DNA from: Mycobacterium sp. ELW1
GTDB taxonomy: Bacteria > Actinomycetota > Actinomycetes > Mycobacteriales > Mycobacteriaceae
Assembly (NCBI RefSeq): GCF_008329905.1
Contig: NZ_CP032155.1
Location: 3,968,001 to 4,032,000, forward strand
DNA length: 64,000 nt
Direction: 5' to 3'
How positions within the stretch are numbered: the stretch's first letter is position 1; every line of letters begins with the position of its first letter. The notes below the pieces were generated by a model. That model was not told the DNA's origin. It did not search any database and saw nothing but the letters and a program-made list of their open reading frames with translations. A program made the translations under genes and the position numbers. Below are positions 17,504-27,280 of this stretch, in pieces.

Positions 17504-17905
17504 ATGAGTGCGTCGATCTCTGGGCTGCCGCGCCGAACAGTCCTGATCGGGGCAGCCGTCGCCCCGATCGCGGCCTGCAATTCCAATACCGGTGAACTGG
17601 TGTCTCCGCCGACGACCACTGCCCCGGGCCAGGTGCTGGCGGCCACCACCGACATCCCGGTGGGCTCCGGGAAGGTGATCGGCGACACCGTCGTCACCCA
17701 ACCCACCGCGGGCGTCTTCGAGGGATTCGTGGCCCGGTGCACGCACGCCGGCTGCAAGCTGTCCACGGTGACCGACGGCGCGCTCGACTGCCCGTGCCAC
17801 GGCAGCAGGTTCGGCCTGGACGGCGCGGTGCTGCGCGGTCCCGCCGTGACGCCGTTGACCCAGGTCGCGGTGAAGGTCGCGGACGGCAACATCGTCGCCG
17901 GCTGA
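17504..17905 (+). CDS. Rieske [2Fe-2S] protein, probably exported
   Basis: A 133-residue protein with the Rieske cluster motifs CTHAGC and CPCHGSRF, spaced as in small Rieske ferredoxins. The N-terminus has PRRTVLIGAAVAPIAAC: the two arginines followed by a hydrophobic stretch suggest a Tat signal, and the Cys may be lipidated. Export of a folded cluster protein fits Tat. The partner is unknown. It is divergent from the DUF1707 gene (43-base gap) and ends 1 base before the nitronate monooxygenase stop on the other strand. Confidence 0.87.
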   Translation: MSASISGLPRRTVLIGAAVAPIAACNSNTGELVSPPTTTAPGQVLAATTDIPVGSGKVIGDTVVTQPTAGVFEGFVARCTHAGCKLSTVTDGALDCPCHGSRFGLDGAVLRGPAVTPLTQVAVKVADGNIVAG

Positions 17906-17906
17906 C

Positions 17907-18821
17907 TCAGAGCCGCGCCGCGGCCCCGGTGAGCACATCCTGCGCGCCGAGCCAGGTCTCGCGGACGATGTCGGCGACCGGCAAGACCTCGCCGATGCGC
18001 GAGGAGACCTGGCCGGTGTTGGCCACGCTGGCCTCCATGTCGCCGTCGAAATAGAGCTCGGTGACGCCGCTGATCAGCGGCGCGGTGGCCCCCTCGGTCG
18101 ACACCCGACGGGCCAGCCCGACGTGCAACACCCGCATCGTGGGATTGCCGGGAAGGTCGAGCAGGATCGTCCCGGAATCGTCGGCTGCGACGATGGCGTC
18201 CTTGAAGTTGGCGTGCACCGCCGCCTCTCGGCTGGCCAGCATGCGGGTGCCCATCTGGACGCCCTCGGCCCCCAACACCACCGCCGCGGCGGCTGACCGG
18301 GCGTCGCAGATTCCGCCCGCCGCGATCAGGGGCAGGTCGACCTGATCGGCGATCAGCGGCAGCAGCACCAAGGTGGACGCCCCGAGCGCCGATTTGAATC
18401 CCCCACCCTCGACGCCCTCGACCACCAGCGCATCCACTCCGGCGTCGACGGCTTTGTGGGCGCCCCGCAGCGATCCCACGACGTGCACCACCGTCATCCC
18501 CGCGTCGTGCAGCCGCGCGGTGAACACCGCCGGGTCGCCCGCCGAGGTGAAGACGTGGCAGATGTTCGCCTCCGCCAGCACATCGACGATCGACGGGTCC
18601 CGTTTCCAGCCCTGGATCATCAGGTTGGCGGCCACCGGCCGGTCGGTCAGATCACGTACGCGCAGCAGGTCGGCGCGACCTTCCGGAGTGAGGGTTTCGA
18701 TCACTCCGAGTCCCCCGGCCTCGGACACCGCAGCGGCCAGCGACGCCCGCGCGATGTAGGTCATCGGGGCCTGGACGACGGGATAGGCAACGCCCAGCAG
18801 ACTCTGAATCCGGTTGGCCAC
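17907..18821 (-). CDS. Nitronate monooxygenase / 2-nitropropane dioxygenase family flavoprotein
   Basis: A 304-residue TIM-barrel FMN protein: LGVAYPVVQAPMTYIARASLAAAVSEAGGLGVI at the N-terminus, HVVGSLRGAHKAVDAGVDALVVEGVEGGG in the middle, and the phosphate-binding AAGGICDARSAAAAVVLGAEGVQMGTRMLAS. These are standard NMO-family motifs. Relatives oxidise alkyl nitronates, or act as enoyl-ACP reductases (FabK) in some bacteria. The actual substrate is not evident. No obvious operon partner. Confidence 0.87.
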   Translation of the reverse strand: MANRIQSLLGVAYPVVQAPMTYIARASLAAAVSEAGGLGVIETLTPEGRADLLRVRDLTDRPVAANLMIQGWKRDPSIVDVLAEANICHVFTSAGDPAVFTARLHDAGMTVVHVVGSLRGAHKAVDAGVDALVVEGVEGGGFKSALGASTLVLLPLIADQVDLPLIAAGGICDARSAAAAVVLGAEGVQMGTRMLASREAAVHANFKDAIVAADDSGTILLDLPGNPTMRVLHVGLARRVSTEGATAPLISGVTELYFDGDMEASVANTGQVSSRIGEVLPVADIVRETWLGAQDVLTGAAARL

Positions 18822-18959
18822 GCCTCATCTAAACACCGGGTGCCAGGGGGTCCCGATCAGGCACCGACTCGCAGAAACTTCTTACCCGACCGTGCATTTT
18901 TGGCAAACCGAGGTAAACTGATCTGCACGCTGTCTAGCTGCATAATTAGAGGTGTTTTG

Positions 18960-19253
18960 ATGCGCTATCAAATAATTGCCCGGCGTATGTCGCCCGCCGA
19001 GAGCGACGATTATCGCCATCTGGTGGCGGTTCAATATCAAGTCGGGAACGATGTCGACACGTGTCCGCGCGAGCACATGGTCCGGCGGCTCGAGCGTGGC
19101 GACACGGCGATCGTCGCGAGCGATCAACACCACTCCGAAGTCGGTGTCTTCGACCTGAACACTGCAAGGGCGTTGCGGCGGTCCAAGTATCTGCGCACCT
19201 ACGGTGACGACGACTTCTGGAACGAGAGCCTGTCGTACCTGCCGACGTTCTGA
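18960..19253 (+). CDS. Small DUF3892-type protein
   Basis: A 97-residue protein starting at ATG 18960, downstream of an AT-rich stretch unusual for this window (CATAATTAGAGG at 18941-18952, possibly a -10 element and ribosome site). The sequence has the DUF3892 pattern: an N-terminal IIARRMSP strand, a helix with MVRRLERGDTAIV, and a C-terminal YLRTYGDDDFWNESLSYLPTF. No catalytic residues are recognised. It converges with the PBP gene, 9 bases apart. Confidence 0.75.
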   Translation: MRYQIIARRMSPAESDDYRHLVAVQYQVGNDVDTCPREHMVRRLERGDTAIVASDQHHSEVGVFDLNTARALRRSKYLRTYGDDDFWNESLSYLPTF

Positions 19254-19262
19254 GGCCGCCGG

Positions 19263-21086
19263 TCAGGCCAGATAATCGGCGGGAAGCTCCTGCAGCATCA
19301 TCTTGACCATCCGGACCGCATACTCCGAACTTCCGCCGCCCACGATCAGCGCCGCGAACGCCATATCGCCGCGATAGCCGGCGAACCAGGCGTGCGAGCC
19401 ACCCGCGAACTCGGCCTCGCCCGTTTTACCCCGCACGTCGCCCGCGTCGTTGATGTCCTTGGCGGTGCCGTTGGTGACCACCAGGCGCATCATCGGGCGC
19501 AGACCGTCGAGCATCGCCGGGGAGATCGGCGGATGATCACCGGTCTCGGAGGTCTGGCTACCCACGATCAGGTGCGGGGTCGGCGTCTTGCCCGCGGCCA
19601 CAGTCGCGGCCACCAGCGCCATCCCGAACGGCGTGACCAGGACCTTGCCCTGGCCGAATCCGTCCTCGGTACGTTCGGCCAGGTTCACCGTCGGCGGCAC
19701 CGTGCCGGTCACCGTGGTCAACCCGTCGATGGTGTAGTCCGGGCCGATGCCGTACTGCGAGGCCGCCACGGTCAGCGCCGTCGGGGGCATCCGGCTGGCC
19801 AGTTCGGCGAACGTGGTGTTGCAGGAGTTGGCGAACGCCTTCGACAACGGGACCGTGCCCAGGTCGAACTTGTTGTAGTTCGGCACCGTCCGGTGGCCGA
19901 TGTCGATCTCGCCCGGGCAGCCGAGCAGCGTGTTGGGGGTGGCCATGTTGCGGTCGATGGCCGCGCCGGCGGTGACGATCTTGAAGGTCGAGCCGGGCGG
20001 ATAGAGGCCGGTGGTGGCCGCCGGCCCGTCGGCGTCGGCCGCCGCGTTCTGCGCGACACCGAGGATCTCGCCGGTCGACGGCCTGATCACCACCAGCATT
20101 GCCTTGCGGCCCTGGGTGTCGACGGCGTGCTGGGCGGCGTTCTGCACGGACCGATCCAGGGTGATCGAGATCGACGGGGCCGGGGTGGGCGCCACCTCGT
20201 GCAGCACGTCGATGTCGGCGCCGTTCTGGTTGACGCTGACGACTCTCCAGCCGGCCTCGCCGTCGAGTTCGTCGATCACCGCCTTCTTCACCTGGCCCAT
20301 GACGGCCGGGGCGAATCGCTCATCGGTGGGCAGCAGGTCGGCCTGCGGAGTGACGACGACGCCGGGCAGCATGTCCAGCGCCTGGCCGACCTTGTCGTGG
20401 TCCACCGGCTTCAGGGTGACCAGGTCCAGCGGGGCGCTCGACGAACTGGCCTGCTCGGCGAGCCGCTGCGGGTCCAGGGTGTTGTCGAACTGGCGCAGCT
20501 GGTCGGCGACCACCCGCGAGGTGGACATCAGCGCGGAGCCGGCCTTGGCGGCGTCGAGCTGGTAGCGGTAGAGGTTGGCCGGAGCGAGCACGTCGGTGCC
20601 GCCGAGTTCATTGACCGACGCCCGCCGCGGCGGATCGGACCGCAGCGAGAAGTGCTGGTGCTCACCAAGTTTCGGATGCAACCCGGCCGGGGTCCAGCGG
20701 ACGTGCCAATTGCCCTCGTCGCGGATCATCTGCAGCACGCCGTCGTAGGTCCAGGTTCGTTTCTTGGGCAGCTGCCAGGTGAAGCGGTAGTTCACACTGC
20801 CGGTGTCCTCGGTGTAGCGCGAGCCGAGGATCTGGGCGTCGAGGTGGGTGGCCTGCAGGCCAGCCCACGCCTCGTTCAGCGCGGCCTGCGCGTCGGCCGG
20901 GCGGTCAGAAAGCTGGGCGGCCGACGCGGTGTCCCCCTTGGTGAGGTCGGCGAAGAACTTCTCCGCCGCCGGGCCCGGCCCATCGGGGCGCGGGGTGCAC
21001 GCCGACAGGGTCGCCGACGCCGCCACCACCGCCAAAACCGAGATGACGCCTGTTACTCGTGTTGCTAATGAGGTGCAAGTAGCCAT
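19263..21086 (-). CDS. Class B penicillin-binding lipoprotein
   Basis: A 607-residue protein homologous to the M. tuberculosis PBP lipoprotein Rv2864c. The signal peptide ends LSAC at about residue 25 (lipobox). An NTF2-like MecA_N domain follows, then a dimerisation domain, then a transpeptidase domain with the SxxK motif in PPGSTFKIVTAG, SxN in FANSCNTTF, and KTG in VRGKTGEAEFAGG. It cross-links peptidoglycan and is a beta-lactam target. The ATG at 21086 places the signal peptide correctly; upstream in-frame codons to 21131 add residues unlike a signal peptide. Monocistronic. Confidence 0.9.
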   Translation of the reverse strand: MATCTSLATRVTGVISVLAVVAASATLSACTPRPDGPGPAAEKFFADLTKGDTASAAQLSDRPADAQAALNEAWAGLQATHLDAQILGSRYTEDTGSVNYRFTWQLPKKRTWTYDGVLQMIRDEGNWHVRWTPAGLHPKLGEHQHFSLRSDPPRRASVNELGGTDVLAPANLYRYQLDAAKAGSALMSTSRVVADQLRQFDNTLDPQRLAEQASSSSAPLDLVTLKPVDHDKVGQALDMLPGVVVTPQADLLPTDERFAPAVMGQVKKAVIDELDGEAGWRVVSVNQNGADIDVLHEVAPTPAPSISITLDRSVQNAAQHAVDTQGRKAMLVVIRPSTGEILGVAQNAAADADGPAATTGLYPPGSTFKIVTAGAAIDRNMATPNTLLGCPGEIDIGHRTVPNYNKFDLGTVPLSKAFANSCNTTFAELASRMPPTALTVAASQYGIGPDYTIDGLTTVTGTVPPTVNLAERTEDGFGQGKVLVTPFGMALVAATVAAGKTPTPHLIVGSQTSETGDHPPISPAMLDGLRPMMRLVVTNGTAKDINDAGDVRGKTGEAEFAGGSHAWFAGYRGDMAFAALIVGGGSSEYAVRMVKMMLQELPADYLA

Positions 21087-21185
21087 TGGGGCAAATGTTA
21101 TGAGGCCGTGACCGGAAAAGGCCGCAAACACACCGACGCCCGACTCCCCAGTCGGAAGTCGGGCGCGCGGGCGGCAGCCGGGATC

Positions 21186-22289
21186 TCAGGTGACCGCGGT
21201 AAGCGAGTACTGCTTGGCCCAGGCGACTTCCATCTGGGCACCCGCGGCGATGTCGGGACCCATGGTGTCGAGCTGGATGCACAGGTGCATGGCGCCGGGC
21301 GGGAATTGCGACTTGTTGGTCGAGGTGAACAGCGGTACACCGTCGACGTAGGTGGTGATCTGCGTCGGCGTCCACTTCACCGCGTAGGTGTGCCACTGCG
21401 TGGCGTCGACCGCCACGCTGGCTTTGATCTGCTTGTTCGACGGCCCATAGTGCAGAACGGAATTCACCGTCTGGCGGGTCGGGTCGTCCCACATCTCCAT
21501 GAAGTCGACCTCGCCGCCCTTGGGCCAGTTCTCGGCGTCCGGCCACAGCAGCAGGACGGGATCGTAGTTGGCGGCGCCGGCCGGCACCCGAAGGCGAACT
21601 TCCCAACCGCCGTACTTCTGGCCGGGCGTCCACGCGATGCCCTCGTCGTTGCCCTGCGCGTCGCCGGTGATGGTCATCGTGCCGTTCGAGAACGACAGCG
21701 CGCTCGGCGTGCGGGTGCCCTCCGGATGGGTGCCGGTGTAGACGACGAACTGGGACAGAACCGAGGCGTCGGTGAAATTCACCGTGCGGGTCGGCGCCCC
21801 CCACGTACTGGGACCGGTGCGTGGCGCCGTCGTGCCTGTCGACGGGGCCGCGGTCCTGGTCGCCGCGGTCAACGCGGTCTGGACCTGGCGGAAGAAGGAG
21901 TGCAACGCAGACGTCACCATGGCCATCGGGTTGGGTACCGCAGACTTGGCGGCCGACGTCCTGCTCACGGCTGGCGAGTCGGTCGGCGTGGCAGTGATCG
22001 CCGACGATGTCAGCACCCCCGCGCTGCGGGTGGCCGGCACGGTGGCGGATCGCGTGGTCGACGTGGCGGAAGTGGCAGGCTTCGCCGGCCGAGCCGAGTG
22101 CGCTCCGGCAGCCGGGCCTGCCGAACTCCGCGGAGCCGAGTGTGCTGACGGCGACGTGCCCGATCCTGATGAGGTGTCAGCCGCGGCGGCGCCGGCACCG
22201 GACAGGATTGCCGCACCGATTCCGAGGGCGGCGACTGCGCCGCCGGTCCACCCCGCACAGATGGCCGGCGTGAAAGATTCTCGCCCCAT
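21186..22289 (-). CDS. Secreted glycoside hydrolase family 16 protein
   Basis: A 367-residue protein: signal peptide (GWTGGAVAALGIGAAILSGAGAAAA), then about 120 residues rich in Ala, Ser, Thr and Pro, then a GH16 beta-jelly-roll. The catalytic motif is GGEVDFMEMWDD, matching E-[ILV]-D-x-x-E with both Glu and the central Asp intact. GH16 enzymes cleave beta-1,3- or beta-1,3/1,4-glucans, agar or related polymers. The ATG at 22289 follows GGTAGGGGG. The C-terminus ends soon after the jelly roll, with no carbohydrate-binding module. A role in using or remodelling environmental glucan is inference. Confidence 0.88.
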   Translation of the reverse strand: MGRESFTPAICAGWTGGAVAALGIGAAILSGAGAAAADTSSGSGTSPSAHSAPRSSAGPAAGAHSARPAKPATSATSTTRSATVPATRSAGVLTSSAITATPTDSPAVSRTSAAKSAVPNPMAMVTSALHSFFRQVQTALTAATRTAAPSTGTTAPRTGPSTWGAPTRTVNFTDASVLSQFVVYTGTHPEGTRTPSALSFSNGTMTITGDAQGNDEGIAWTPGQKYGGWEVRLRVPAGAANYDPVLLLWPDAENWPKGGEVDFMEMWDDPTRQTVNSVLHYGPSNKQIKASVAVDATQWHTYAVKWTPTQITTYVDGVPLFTSTNKSQFPPGAMHLCIQLDTMGPDIAAGAQMEVAWAKQYSLTAVT

Positions 22290-22598
22290 GTTTCCCCCTA
22301 CCCTGCCGGCGGCACAGGCACCACCACGGCGGTCACCCCGATACCGGCCTCGGCTGGCGCGACTTTGTCGCGCAACAAACATAGCGCGAATTGACGCCCG
22401 CAGAACCCGACTCGCGTAATCCGTTCGCCCACACCCGCCTCGGGTCGGTCACAGGATCGACGCCCGAATACTCCTTGACCCGGGTTGTGCGATGACGGCT
22501 TGGCATGTGCCGCAGCGGATTTCGGTCCGGGTTTGACGCGGACGACGGCAATGACGGCGACGTGCGATCAGATCGAGCAAATGTGAGTATGACGAAAC
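22290..22598. promoter_or_regulatory. 309-base intergenic region with a palindrome upstream of the GH16 gene
   Basis: No gene is supported here. A perfect inverted repeat GCGCGAC-TTT-GTCGCGC lies at 22357-22373, about 70 bases upstream of the GH16 start, and could be an operator or small hairpin. A short AT-rich patch (CAACAAACATAG) follows it. The GNAT gene ends at 22599 on the same strand, so this region must hold the GH16 promoter and possibly the terminator of the GNAT gene. Confidence 0.4.
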
Positions 22599-23453
22599 TC
22601 AGTCGAGCAGGACGGTCGCGAACATCCCGACCTCGGCGAAACCCACGCGCGCATACGCCGCACGGGCGACCGCGTTGAAGCTGTTGACGTACAGGCTCGC
22701 AATGCGCCCGCCGTTGACCACCGCGGCGGCGACCGCCGCGGTGCCCGAGGTGCCGAGCCCGTGGCCGCGCCACTCCGGATGCACCCACACGCCCTGGATT
22801 TGGCCGACCACCGGAGACTGCGAACCCACCTCAGCCTTGAACACCACCTGCCCATGCTCGAAACGCGCATAGGCCCGGCCGGCCGCGATCAGGCTGGCGA
22901 CCCGGCGGCGATAACCCCGGCCACCGTCGCCGATCCGCGGATCGATACCGACCTCGCCGATGAACATGTCGATCGCGGCGACCAGGTAGGCGTCGAGTTC
23001 GTCGACCCGCACGCGTCGCACCGCCGGGTCGATCCGTGCGGACGGCGACACACCCAGAGCCATGAGCGGTTGGTGGTCGCGCACATCGCGCGCGGGCCCC
23101 CAGGCGTGCTGCAGACGGTCCCAGAGCGGCAGCACCAGTTCGGCCCGGCCGACCAGAGACGAGCAGCGCCGCGCGGTGCTCATCGCCTTGTCGGCGAACG
23201 CATACAGATCGGGTTGCGCACCGCGCAGCGGAATCAAATTCGCCCCGGCGTAGCAGAGGGATTCCTCAGCGCGCCTGCGTGTCCAGAGCTCGCCACCGAT
23301 CGCCTGCGGCTCGACGCCGTGGTCGGCGACCCGCGCGGCGACCATGCACAAGCCGACCGGATCGTCGGCCAGCACCCGGCCCACCGCCGCGGCGTCGCGC
23401 ACCACCGATACCCGTCGCTCGTCGACCAGACGAAACAGTGGCGGAGCCGACAT
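22599..23453 (-). CDS. GNAT-family acetyltransferase with DUF4081 domain
   Basis: A 284-residue protein resembling Rv2867c. The N-terminal half is the DUF4081 region (FRLVDERRVSVVRDAAAVGRVLADDP); the C-terminal half is a GNAT domain with the acetyl-CoA loop [26 protein letters not shown] and the SFNAVARAAYARVGF tail. It is directly upstream of nothing obvious on its strand except the GH16 gene, and downstream of ispG by 43 bases. The substrate is unknown. Confidence 0.87.
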   Translation of the reverse strand: MSAPPLFRLVDERRVSVVRDAAAVGRVLADDPVGLCMVAARVADHGVEPQAIGGELWTRRRAEESLCYAGANLIPLRGAQPDLYAFADKAMSTARRCSSLVGRAELVLPLWDRLQHAWGPARDVRDHQPLMALGVSPSARIDPAVRRVRVDELDAYLVAAIDMFIGEVGIDPRIGDGGRGYRRRVASLIAAGRAYARFEHGQVVFKAEVGSQSPVVGQIQGVWVHPEWRGHGLGTSGTAAVAAAVVNGGRIASLYVNSFNAVARAAYARVGFAEVGMFATVLLD

Positions 23454-23496
23454 GGGCCTTACTTTCTGCGGTGTGACACCCCGGCGGGTTACGCCA

Positions 23497-24669
23497 TCAG
23501 CTTACGGTCACGACAGGCGAACCGCTGGCAGATGTGCCGCTGTCACGCTGGGCGTCGCCGATCTCGGCGGCCAGTCTCATCGCCTCTTCAATCAGCGTCT
23601 CGACGATCAGCGCCTCGGGCACGGTCTTGATCACTTCGCCCTTGACGAAAATCTGACCCTTGCCGTTGCCCGACGCCACGCCGAGATCGGCTTCACGCGC
23701 CTCCCCCGGACCGTTGACGACGCATCCCATGACGGCCACCCGCAGCGGCACGTCGAGTCCGTCCAGGCCGGCCGACACCGCGTTGGCCAGCGTGTAGACA
23801 TCGACCTGGGCCCGCCCGCACGACGGGCAGGACACGATCTCGAGACCGCGGGGCCGCAGATTCAGCGACTCCAGGATCTGGATGCCGACCTTGACCTCTT
23901 CCACCGGAGGGGCCGACAGCGAGACACGGATGGTGTCGCCGATCCCGCGGGACAGCAGCGCGCCGAACGCGACCGCGGACTTGATGGTGCCCTGGAACGC
24001 CGGCCCCGCCTCGGTGACGCCGAGATGCAGTGGGTAGTCACACTTTTCGGCCAGCTGCTCGTAGGCGGCCACCATCACGACCGGATCGTTGTGCTTGACG
24101 CTGATCTTGATGTCGCCGAAGCCGTGCTCCTCGAACAGCGAGGCTTCCCACAGCGCGGACTCGACGAGGGCTTCCGGGGTGGCCTTGCCGTACTTCTCCA
24201 TGAACCGCTTGTCCAGGGAGCCGGCGTTGACCCCGATGCGGATCGGAATGCCGGCGGCGCCCGCCGCCTTGGCGACCTCGCCGACCCGGCCGTCGAACTC
24301 CTTGATGTTGCCGGGGTTGACACGCACGGCCGCGCAGCCGGCGTCGATCGCGGCGAAGATGTACTTCGGCTGGAAGTGGATGTCGGCGATCACCGGGATG
24401 TTGCTGTGCTTGGCGATCTCGGCCAGCGCGTCGGCGTCTTCCTGGCGCGGACACGCCACCCGCACCATGTCGCAGCCGGCGGCGGTCAGCTCGGCGATCT
24501 GCTGCAGCGTCGTGTTGACGTCGTGAGTCTTGGTGGTGCACATCGACTGCACCGAAATCGGGTAGTCGCTGCCGACGCCGACATCGCGCACCATCAGCTG
24601 ACGGGTCGTGCGGCGTGGCGCCAGAACGGGTGCGGGCGGGGCCGGCATACCGAGGCCGATGGAAGTCAC
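23497..24669 (-). CDS. ispG: 4-hydroxy-3-methylbut-2-en-1-yl diphosphate synthase
   Basis: A 390-residue enzyme of the MEP isoprenoid pathway, converting MEcPP to HMBPP with a [4Fe-4S] cluster. The cluster cysteines are in [11 protein letters not shown] and [13 protein letters not shown], followed by the conserved Glu. The TIM-barrel part has [20 protein letters not shown] and VRVNPGNI. I use the GTG at 24669 ([11 protein letters not shown]) with GGAGA 8 bases upstream. The frame is open far upstream, over rip1, but that part is not family-like. It lies with rip1 and dxr, the second MEP enzyme here. Matches Rv2868c (gcpE). Confidence 0.94.
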   Translation of the reverse strand: MTSIGLGMPAPPAPVLAPRRTTRQLMVRDVGVGSDYPISVQSMCTTKTHDVNTTLQQIAELTAAGCDMVRVACPRQEDADALAEIAKHSNIPVIADIHFQPKYIFAAIDAGCAAVRVNPGNIKEFDGRVGEVAKAAGAAGIPIRIGVNAGSLDKRFMEKYGKATPEALVESALWEASLFEEHGFGDIKISVKHNDPVVMVAAYEQLAEKCDYPLHLGVTEAGPAFQGTIKSAVAFGALLSRGIGDTIRVSLSAPPVEEVKVGIQILESLNLRPRGLEIVSCPSCGRAQVDVYTLANAVSAGLDGLDVPLRVAVMGCVVNGPGEAREADLGVASGNGKGQIFVKGEVIKTVPEALIVETLIEEAMRLAAEIGDAQRDSGTSASGSPVVTVS

Positions 24670-24695
24670 GTCTTCGTCTCCAAACTTCAGGGCGA

Positions 24696-25925
24696 CTACT
24701 GGAACAGTCGAATCGGGTTGACCAGGTCGGCAGTGACGGTCAACAGCATGTAGCCGACCACCACGACGAGGATCACGTAGGTGGCGGGCATCAGCTTCAG
24801 GTAATTGACCGGCGCCGCGGCGACTTTGCCGCGCGCCGACCGGAGCAGGTTGCGGATCTTCTCGAACACCGCGATCGCGATGTGACCGCCGTCGAACGGC
24901 AACAGCGGAACGAGGTTGATCGCGCCGAGCACGAAGTTCAGCTGGGCCAGGAAGAACCAGAACGCCACCCACAGACCGTGATCGACGGTGTCGCCGCCGA
25001 TGATGCTGGCGCCCACCACGCTGATCGGGGTCTCGGGGTCACGCTCGCCGCCGCCGATGGAGTGCACCAGCGCGCCGACCTTGGTCGGGATCTTGGCCAG
25101 CGACTTGCCCAGTTCGACGGCCAGGTCACCGGTGAACGCGAATGTCGCAGGGACCGCCGACAGCGGGTTGTACTGCGTGGGCCCGAATACCTCGGGCGCG
25201 ACGCCGATCGCACCGACCGTAGTGGGCGCGGTCGCGTCCTTCGACGTCCACCGCTGGGTCGCGGTGACGTCCACGGTGGTGGTGAATTCGCGAGACTGCC
25301 CGTTCTCGACACGATCGACGGTGAACACGGTGGGACCGTTCACCTTGCGCACGGCGGCGACGAGTTCGTCGAAGGTTCCGACGCGCGAATCACCGACTTT
25401 GGTGATGACGTCGCCCTTCTTGATGCCGGCCAGCGCGGCCGGGCCGGGCCCGGTGCAGTCCCCCGCCTTGTCTTTGCTGACTTGTGGTGCCACACAAGCG
25501 GTTTCACCGACCATCGCATTGGTCGGTTGATGCAGGTTGGGCAAACCCCACACAACGGCGATCCCGTAGATCAGCACCAGACCGATGATGAAGTTCATCG
25601 CCGGCCCGGCGAACAGCACCGCCACCCGCTTCCAGGTGTCCTGCCTGAACATCGCGTAGGGACGGTCTTCGGGCGCGAGTTCCTCCACCGACGTCATGCC
25701 GGCGATATCGCAGAAGCCACCGAGCGGGACGGCCTTGACGCCGTACTCGGTGGAGCCGAGCTTGTTGGGCCGGTGCGTCGACCACAGGGTCGGCCCGAAG
25801 CCCACGAAGTAGCGGCGCACCTTCATCCCGGTGGCGCGGGCCACCCACATGTGACCGCACTCGTGCAGCGCCACGGAGATGAGGATGCAGAGTGCGAACA
25901 GCACAATGCCGATAACGAACATCAT
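24696..25925 (-). CDS. rip1: Site-2 zinc metalloprotease Rip1 (M50)
   Basis: A 409-residue intramembrane protease. The first helix has the zinc site HECGH (about residue 21), PDZ domain around residues 130-220 ([26 protein letters not shown]), and the last membrane part has the LDG-type motif [12 protein letters not shown] supplying the third ligand. In M. tuberculosis Rip1 (Rv2869c) cleaves anti-sigma factors such as RskA and controls lipid and virulence genes. It overlaps the dxr stop by 4 bases (ATGATG context). Confidence 0.94.
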   Translation of the reverse strand: MMFVIGIVLFALCILISVALHECGHMWVARATGMKVRRYFVGFGPTLWSTHRPNKLGSTEYGVKAVPLGGFCDIAGMTSVEELAPEDRPYAMFRQDTWKRVAVLFAGPAMNFIIGLVLIYGIAVVWGLPNLHQPTNAMVGETACVAPQVSKDKAGDCTGPGPAALAGIKKGDVITKVGDSRVGTFDELVAAVRKVNGPTVFTVDRVENGQSREFTTTVDVTATQRWTSKDATAPTTVGAIGVAPEVFGPTQYNPLSAVPATFAFTGDLAVELGKSLAKIPTKVGALVHSIGGGERDPETPISVVGASIIGGDTVDHGLWVAFWFFLAQLNFVLGAINLVPLLPFDGGHIAIAVFEKIRNLLRSARGKVAAAPVNYLKLMPATYVILVVVVGYMLLTVTADLVNPIRLFQ

Positions 25926-27088
25926 CGGATTGAAGCGACCTCCTGTGTGACGGCCTCGCGGGCCCGTTGCCGTGCCCAGCGCTGCGCGTCAAGTACTTCT
26001 TCCACGGTAGCGGGTTCGGCGGCCCACTGGTCCGCGGCGTGCAGCACGTCGGCGATTGTTCGCACGATGGCCGGGAACCGGATCTTTCCGGCCAGGAAGG
26101 CCTCGGCGGCCTCTTCGTTGGCGGCGTTGTAGACCGCGGTCAGACAGCCGCCGGCCTGGCCTGCCTCGCGAGCCAGATCGACGGCGGGAAACACCGAGGC
26201 GTCCAGCGGCTCGAACTCCCAGGTGGAGGCCGTGGTGAAGTCACAGGCCGCGGCCGCGGCGGGCACCCGGTCGGGCCAGCCCAGCGCGAGCGAGATCGGC
26301 AGTTTCATGTCCGGCGGGCTGGCCTGGGCGATCGTCGAGCCGTCGGTGAACGTCACCATCGAGTGCACGATCGACTGCGGGTGCACCACGACTTCGATGC
26401 GCTCGTAGGGAACACCGAACAGCAGGTGCGTCTCGATCAGCTCCAGACCCTTGTTGACCAGCGACGCCGAGTTCAGCGTGTTCATCGGGCCCATGTTCCA
26501 GGTGGGATGGGCGCCGGCCTGCTCGGGCGTGACGGGCTCGAGCTGGGCCGCCGACCAGCCGCGGAACGGACCGCCGGAAGCAGTGAGCACCAATGCGGCG
26601 ACCTCGTCGGGGGTGCCCGAGCGCAGGCACTGGGCCAGCGCCGAGTGCTCGGAGTCGACGGGCACGATCTGTCCAGGACTGGCTGCCTTGACCACCAGCG
26701 GTCCCCCGGCGACCAGCGATTCCTTGTTGGCCAGGGCCAGGCGGGCGCCGGAGGCCAGCGCGGCCAGGGTCGGTTCCAGCCCCAGGGCCCCGACCAGAGC
26801 GTTGAGCACGACGTCGGCCTGCGTGTTCTCGACCAGCCGGGTAACCGCGTCGGGCCCGCTGTAGGTGACCTCGCCGACCTTGTCCGCTGCGACCGGGTCG
26901 GCGACGGCGATGCTGGTCACGCCGGTCTCGGCCCGCTGCCGGGCCAACAGCTCGGGGTTACCGCCACCGGCGGCCAGGCCGACGACTTCGAACCGGTCCG
27001 GATTCTCGGCGATGACCTCCAGCGCCTGGGTTCCGATGGAACCGGTGCTGCCCAAAATCAGGACCCGGAGACGATTGGCGGCGCTCAC
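25922..27088 (-). CDS. dxr: 1-deoxy-D-xylulose 5-phosphate reductoisomerase
   Basis: A 388-residue enzyme for the second MEP step, NADPH-dependent conversion of DXP to MEP; it is the target of fosmidomycin. The N-terminal NADPH site is [15 protein letters not shown]; substrate and metal parts are [22 protein letters not shown], and the ALGWPDR motif; the C-terminal helical domain ends EVASIR. It starts the dxr-rip1-ispG cluster, which is conserved in mycobacteria (Rv2870c-Rv2868c). It is divergent from the fasciclin lipoprotein gene, with a 192-base shared region. Confidence 0.95.
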   Translation of the reverse strand: MSAANRLRVLILGSTGSIGTQALEVIAENPDRFEVVGLAAGGGNPELLARQRAETGVTSIAVADPVAADKVGEVTYSGPDAVTRLVENTQADVVLNALVGALGLEPTLAALASGARLALANKESLVAGGPLVVKAASPGQIVPVDSEHSALAQCLRSGTPDEVAALVLTASGGPFRGWSAAQLEPVTPEQAGAHPTWNMGPMNTLNSASLVNKGLELIETHLLFGVPYERIEVVVHPQSIVHSMVTFTDGSTIAQASPPDMKLPISLALGWPDRVPAAAAACDFTTASTWEFEPLDASVFPAVDLAREAGQAGGCLTAVYNAANEEAAEAFLAGKIRFPAIVRTIADVLHAADQWAAEPATVEEVLDAQRWARQRAREAVTQEVASIR

Positions 27089-27184
27089 CTCTCAATTGTG
27101 CCGCGTGCGGACCGCAATGCCGGCATCGCCGCCGATTCGTGCCCGCTGAGATGTGACGCGTTTGTGACCCCACCCCGGGTGCAC

Positions 27185-27211
27185 CCGTCCGGAACGCGGC
27201 GCGTGCCGAAT
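27185..27211 (+). promoter_or_regulatory. Possible ECF-type promoter upstream of the fasciclin lipoprotein gene
   Basis: CCGTCC (27185-27190) and CCGAAT (27206-27211) resemble the SigK promoter of mpt83/mpt70 (recalled as CCATCC with a longer spacer, then CCGAAT). The 15-base spacer is shorter than usual, so this is weak. A ribosome site AAGGGAG lies at 27268-27274, before the ATG at 27281. Confidence 0.25.
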
Positions 27212-27280
27212 TGCCTGTGCATTGCCGATCAAGACCGGTCGGACCGACTGGAAACGATTCACACGACAAGGGAGTCACCT

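Noticed and set aside
19392..21068. 558-codon plus-strand frame opposite the PBP gene
   Set aside because: Composition is that of an antisense shadow; the PBP active-site motifs on the other strand are decisive.
24615..26132. 505-codon plus-strand frame opposite rip1 and dxr
   Set aside because: Antisense shadow of two conserved genes with complete motifs.
27089..27280. Possible small RNA or riboswitch in the dxr/fasciclin region
   Set aside because: No stable conserved-looking structure or known motif could be made out by eye.
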